A stretch of 64,000 bases of DNA from the NCBI RefSeq assembly GCF_030527965.1, contig NZ_JAUMZU010000010.1:31157-95156 (forward strand), read 5' to 3'. The position numbers and the translations under genes were made by a program. Of the stretch, positions 61,875 through 64,000 are shown piece by piece (the first letter of the stretch is position 1; the number at the start of each line of letters is the position of its first letter). Under the pieces are notes generated by a model that was not told the DNA's origin, searched no databases, and saw nothing but the letters and a program-made list of their open reading frames with translations. The stretch comes from Neisseria sp. (GTDB lineage: Bacteria > Pseudomonadota > Gammaproteobacteria > Burkholderiales > Neisseriaceae).

Positions 61875-62954
61875 ATGAAATTATTACAATCGGCCACCCT
61901 TGGCAAATTTCATTTGAAAAATCGTATGGTTATGGCGCCAATGACCCGTAGCCGAGCAACGCCAGACGGCATACCAACTGCCATTATGGCTGAATATTAT
62001 GCTCAGCGCGCATCGGCAGGGTTAATTCTATCTGAAGCGATTAATATTTCACCCGATGCCGTCGGCAGCCCGTTTACGCCCGGTTTGTATACAGAAGCAC
62101 AAATCAGTGCTTGGAAAAACATAACCGATGCGGTGCATGCCAAAGGCGGTCTGATTTTTGCCCAGCTTTGGCATACAGGGCGTGTAGCACATTCTATCGA
62201 CCGCCAAGGCGTGCAACCTGTTGCCCCGTCAGCCATTAAAATTGACGGGGTACAGCACTTCACCTCGCAAGGCGTACGGAATTATGAAGTGCCCCGAGCT
62301 TTAAGCCTGTCTGAAATCAAACAAACAATTGCCGACTATGCCCAAGCCGCACGCAACGCCATCGCTGCCGGTTTTGACGGTGTCGAGCTTCATGCCGCCA
62401 ACGGTTATCTGCCGCAGCAATTCCTTGCCGACAGCAGCAATACGCGCACCGATGAATACGGCGGCAGCATTGAAAACAAAGCGCGTTTTACCTTGGAAGT
62501 GATGCAAAAATTGATTGATACAGTAGGCGGAGAAAAAGTGGGCATAAAAATCAGCCCGTTGCATCCCTATGCCGGCATCGCTTTTGATAACCCGATTGCC
62601 TCTTATGCTTATTTAATCAATGAGTTGAACAAATTAAATTTTGCCTTTGTCGAACTGATGAAACGCGGCCCGACGTTTCCGCTGCTGTCGCATTATCCGC
62701 AAGATGATGAAATCGAGCTGTTCGGCAAGCTGATCAAGCAACCATTGATTGCAGGGACTGCCTACACCTTGGCAAGCGGTGAGGCAGAATTGGAAAAGGG
62801 CATTGCCAGCTTTATCGCCTATGGCGCCCCTTTTATTGCCAACCCGGATTTGCCGCACCGTTTCGAGTTGAATGCCGAATTAAACCAAGCCGACCCATCC
62901 ACCTTTTTTGGTGGCGGCGAAAAGGGTTATACCGATTATCCGTTTTTAGATTGA
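61875..62954 (+). CDS. nemA: Alkene reductase, Old Yellow Enzyme family (N-ethylmaleimide reductase type)
   Basis: 359-residue FMN enzyme that reduces activated C=C bonds and electrophiles using NADPH. LKNRMVMAPMTRSRATPDGIPTAIMAEYYAQRA and the active-site His-Ala-Ala-Asn in FDGVELHAANGYLPQQFL, then DEYGGSIENKARFTLEV, are the OYE signatures. ATG 61875 follows an AGGAG site. It is the intact OYE of this region, while that at 58955 is broken. A DUS-like core occurs inside the gene at about 62307. Confidence 0.93.
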   Translation: MKLLQSATLGKFHLKNRMVMAPMTRSRATPDGIPTAIMAEYYAQRASAGLILSEAINISPDAVGSPFTPGLYTEAQISAWKNITDAVHAKGGLIFAQLWHTGRVAHSIDRQGVQPVAPSAIKIDGVQHFTSQGVRNYEVPRALSLSEIKQTIADYAQAARNAIAAGFDGVELHAANGYLPQQFLADSSNTRTDEYGGSIENKARFTLEVMQKLIDTVGGEKVGIKISPLHPYAGIAFDNPIASYAYLINELNKLNFAFVELMKRGPTFPLLSHYPQDDEIELFGKLIKQPLIAGTAYTLASGEAELEKGIASFIAYGAPFIANPDLPHRFELNAELNQADPSTFFGGGEKGYTDYPFLD

Positions 62955-62976
62955 TTTTTATATTTTTCTGTAAATT

Positions 62977-63009
62977 AAAAGCCTGTCTGAAAATTTCAGA
63001 CAGGCTTTT
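62977..63009. terminator. Paired-DUS hairpin after nemA
   Basis: Arms AAAAGCCTGTCTGAAA (62977-62992) and complement (62994-63009). Confidence 0.75.
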
Positions 63010-63149
63010 ACAAATTAGGTTTCCTGCCGTGTCGGGAGTACGGTAATTTCATTCAAAACGAATAATGACAAACAAGAGTGCTGTCGTTACCTAGAAATCA
63101 TCCTGTTTCAAAGTTTCAGACAGGCTTTATTAAAAACAATGCAAATGAT

Positions 63150-63634
63150 TTAAATAATATCCAACACCTTATCAACATTGAAGCGAATTTTTTGCTGCTG
63201 TTCACCTGCAGGTTTGCCTATGGCTATCAGCAAAACAGGCAAATAGTTTTCAGGCAGCGACAAGGCCCTGCTCACCGCTTCTGTGTCAAAACCACCCATG
63301 GGACAACTTACCCATCCTTGTTCCTGTGCGGCATGCTAGCTTGTACCGAAGGCTGTAACTTTTCAGACAGGCTTTGATAGCCCAACAAATCTCCGCTAAC
63401 CGCAATCACTGCGGCCGCCTGCAGGATTTTCGGCTGAGAAAAAGCGGCTTCAAAAAGGGCTTGTTTTGTTGCTGTGGAACGAACAGCTGTGAAATGCCAA
63501 TTCTGCAAGTTGTAGCCTGTTGGGGCTCGGCAAGCTTTCTCAACCAACGCCTTTAATTCACTATCGCTAATGGTACCACCGGCAGAAGTATTAGTGGATA
63601 CGTGTTCTTTCAATAAATCAAATAAGTAACTCAT
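63150..63634 (-). pseudogene. Nitroreductase-family gene with internal deletion and frameshift
   Basis: From ATG 63634 the frame gives a nitroreductase start (ALVEKACRAPTGYNLQNWHFTAV, then PKILQAAAVIAVSGDLLGYQSLSEKL). It then ends after QASMPHRNKDG. The +1 frame continues with EQGWVSCPMGGFDTEAVSRALSLP and ends DKVLDII at 63150. The two parts total about 155 residues, while the family usually has about 200, so a middle segment is also missing. A DUS core lies at about 63361-63372, inside the coding sequence and close to the break. The start overlaps the neighbouring transporter stop by 4 nt. Confidence 0.82.
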
Positions 63635-64000
63635 TGATGCTCCTTAAGCTGAGCAGTTTGTAGCGCGCGCTGCACACCGAAAATCGAAAGCAACGCCAAG
63701 GCCAAACCGATCAGGGATTTGATATCCAATGTTTGATTGAGAAACAACCAACCCAGTACAAATGCGCAAATCGGGCTGAGCAAACCTAGCGAAGACACCA
63801 CGGCAAGTGGCAACTTGCTGATACCTCGAAAAATTAATACATAAGCCAATACAGCACCAAACAGACAGAGATAAAGATAGCCACCGATATTGGCGAGCGT
63901 CAAAGCAGGTAGAGCCGGTTCCAGCCACCATGCAATAGGTAATAAGCACAAGCCGCCAAACAATAGTTGCCAGCCGGTAAGTGCTAAAACGGGCAATTGT
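63631..64000 (-). CDS. EamA-family (DMT) transporter, partial
   Basis: The last 123 codons of a membrane transporter that continues past the right edge of the window. At least four hydrophobic helices are visible, and the C-terminal EamA repeat with YLCLFGAVLAYVLIFRGISKLPLAVVSSLGLLSPICAFVLGWLFLNQTL is typical of DMT exporters. The stop (TGA) overlaps the nitroreductase ATG by 4 nt, so the two genes were a coupled pair before the latter decayed. Substrate unknown. Confidence 0.85.
   Translation of the reverse strand, partial: QLPVLALTGWQLLFGGLCLLPIAWWLEPALPALTLANIGGYLYLCLFGAVLAYVLIFRGISKLPLAVVSSLGLLSPICAFVLGWLFLNQTLDIKSLIGLALALLSIFGVQRALQTAQLKEHQ

Noticed and set aside
1..64000. CRISPR arrays
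   Set aside because: Frequent 12-mers look like repeats, but they are dispersed uptake sequences in inverted pairs without regular spacers.
1..64000. tRNA or rRNA genes
   Set aside because: No cloverleaf-like or conserved rRNA segments were seen in the intergenic spaces; a covariance search was not possible here.

Overview
The window reads as a chromosomal segment of a Neisseriaceae bacterium. The main evidence is the 12-mer TGCCTGTCTGAA (often with a leading A and trailing A-run). It recurs dozens of times, mostly as inverted pairs just after genes. This matches the DNA uptake sequence (DUS) dialect known as TG-wadDUS, so a Neisseria wadsworthii-like species is the best guess; no species-level proof is possible from this sequence alone. 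The lipoyl-domain E3 (the P64k type of Neisseria) fits this. I found no rRNA, tRNA, CRISPR array, insertion sequence or prophage.

Layout. 1-26.9 kb is mostly core genome: aceF (cut by the window edge), lpd, a tannase-family lipoprotein, ppx, ilvA, dacC, parE, rbsK and aroC. Next come a gene group with an AhpD-like protein, an acyl-CoA-dehydrogenase-like flavoprotein and a nitrate/sulfonate-type ABC transporter. radA, mltB, a QseBC-like two-component system with a META lipoprotein between its genes, a PAP2 phosphatase and a bestrophin-like channel follow. 27.2-39.1 kb is one collinear minus-strand block for urea: ureA, a fused ureB-ureC gene, ureE, ureF, ureJ, ureG, ureD and urtABCDE. It carries uptake, hydrolysis and nickel-centre maturation together. 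39.5-43.9 kb holds alaS (with an extra internal segment of about 110 residues) and glyA. 44.2-49.3 kb is a D-arabinitol pathway: dalD, a xylulokinase, a glutathione S-transferase and a DalT/RbtT-type permease.

49.4-64 kb is an accessory region of small modules. Each pairs an electrophile- or quinone-reducing enzyme with its own regulator (MerR/NmlR-like, three HxlR, two LysR, one AraC-GyrI). Enzymes include nitroreductases, NQO-type reductases, an MDR quinone oxidoreductase and Old Yellow Enzymes, plus an AhpD-like protein and a VOC protein. Four of the enzyme genes are broken, each by a different kind of lesion. A short remnant copy of one of them also lies nearby. Several DUS copies in the accessory parts belong to other neisserial dialects, which suggests that pieces arrived by transformation from relatives.

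The points most worth following are the UreB-UreC single-chain urease, the palindrome pair over the predicted ure promoter, the alaS insertion, the DacC protein whose KTG motif reads ISG, the terminator-like leader of mltB, and the decaying redox-module region.
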